Part shown: piece by piece, positions 59,848-60,000 of the stretch
Layout: each line of letters starts with the position of its first letter
How positions within the stretch are numbered: position 1 is the first letter of the stretch
Source of the DNA: Cryptomeria japonica
Taxonomy: Eukaryota > Streptophyta > Pinopsida > Cupressales > Cupressaceae
Length of the DNA: 60,000 bases
Direction: 5' to 3'
NCBI RefSeq assembly: GCF_030272615.1
Contig: NC_081405.1
Location: 470,944,008 to 471,004,007 of the forward strand
Translations under genes and position numbers: made by a program
The notes under the pieces: model-generated
Told to the model about the DNA's origin: nothing
The model's input: only the letters and a program-made list of their open reading frames with translations
Database searches by the model: none

Positions 59848-60000
59848 CTCATCCCTAATACATGATTCCACCTACATATTTTACCCCATAATATAATACA
59901 TGAATCCAAGATATCCATCATATAAGTCTGCTACAAGAAACATCCATAAGCTACTACAATGAGAAGAATCCACATCCACACATTAATAATCTAAGAGAAT

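Larger units (their letters stand above)
12311..60000 (-). mobile_element. Element C: Ty3/gypsy chromovirus with ~4.5 kb LTRs (right end outside window)
   Basis: Left LTR 12311-30534 (4.5 kb without insert E), internal region 30535-35387 (4.85 kb), and right LTR from 35388, interrupted by D and B and running past 60000. The LTRs are recognised by TGTAATGCCC at both 12311 and 35388 and by long collinear matches (26301-27000 with 52606-53260 and 59870-60000). LTRs almost as long as the body are unusual for a chromovirus. A TSD cannot be tested because the right end is missing; the five bases left of the element are CAATA. By-eye LTR divergence is about 6 percent. Confidence 0.88.
35388..60000 (-). 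repeat. Element C 5' LTR, split by D and B, running off the window
   Basis: Visible pieces are 35388-35613, 52530-53341 and 59848-60000, about 1.2 kb of an LTR estimated at ~4.5 kb from the left copy. The pieces are collinear with 12311-12540, 12540-12620 plus 26301-26940, and 26945-27060. Around the B insertion it carries about 130 bp absent from the left copy. Confidence 0.87.

Overview
This window looks like intergenic DNA from a large plant genome. It is AT-rich and has no recognisable host gene, tRNA or rRNA. Almost all of it is LTR retrotransposons nested inside one another. Giant 4.5-5.8 kb LTRs and long old elements with many in-frame stops suggest a gymnosperm-like genome, but that is inference; nothing here proves the species. 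All boundaries below were read by eye from LTR pairs, TG...CA ends, target-site duplications (TSDs), primer-binding sites (PBS) and polypurine tracts (PPT).

Layout. (1) Element A, 598-7021 (- strand, TSD AGGGA), is a non-autonomous element. It carries a gag-like protein with four zinc knuckles and a second very long ORF, but no pol. It interrupts an older relic ORF (7215-7027 continuing into 592-1, - strand). (2) 7216-12310 is decayed DNA with a degenerate ~60 bp tandem array (8191-9090) and the 3' end of a Ty3/gypsy element, H, on the - strand. (3) Element C (- strand) is a Ty3/gypsy chromovirus with a ~4.5 kb LTR. Its left LTR is 12311-30534, its body 30535-35387, and its right LTR starts at 35388 and runs off the window. 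(4) Element E, 12626-26300 (+, TSD CTCAT), is a second chromovirus inserted in C's left LTR. E is itself hit by F (13260-17743, TSD GAACC, probably a solo giant LTR) and by G (22521-24017, TSD CAAAC, a solo LTR that splits E's integrase). (5) Element D, 35614-52524 (+, TSD TACCT/TATCT), is a Tat/Ogre-like Ty3/gypsy element inserted in C's right LTR. (6) Element B, 53347-59842 (+, TSD CATGG), is a sister copy of A, also inserted in C's right LTR.

Most unusual content. D has LTRs of 5.8 and 4.8 kb. Each U3 region holds an array of about 14-16 imperfect palindromes centred on TTTAAA, followed by a ~1,100-codon ORF (decayed) that lies upstream of the LTR's TATA box. The same protein family is recognisable in the unrelated relic at the left edge of the window, and possibly, at remote similarity, in the second ORF of A and B. 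D also places an extra RNase H domain between protease and reverse transcriptase, instead of after RT-RNase H as in canonical Tat elements. Several giant LTRs here each contain their own tandem array: palindromes in D, 36 bp hairpins in F, a 21 bp repeat in C.

How the parts relate. C, D and E each encode gag, protease, RT, RNase H and integrase; C and E also have chromodomains. A and B could only have moved using proteins supplied by other, probably Ty1/copia Sirevirus-like, elements. All coding regions carry stops or frameshifts, so none looks able to transpose now. The order of events is C first, then D, E and B into C's LTRs, then F and G into E; A is independent.
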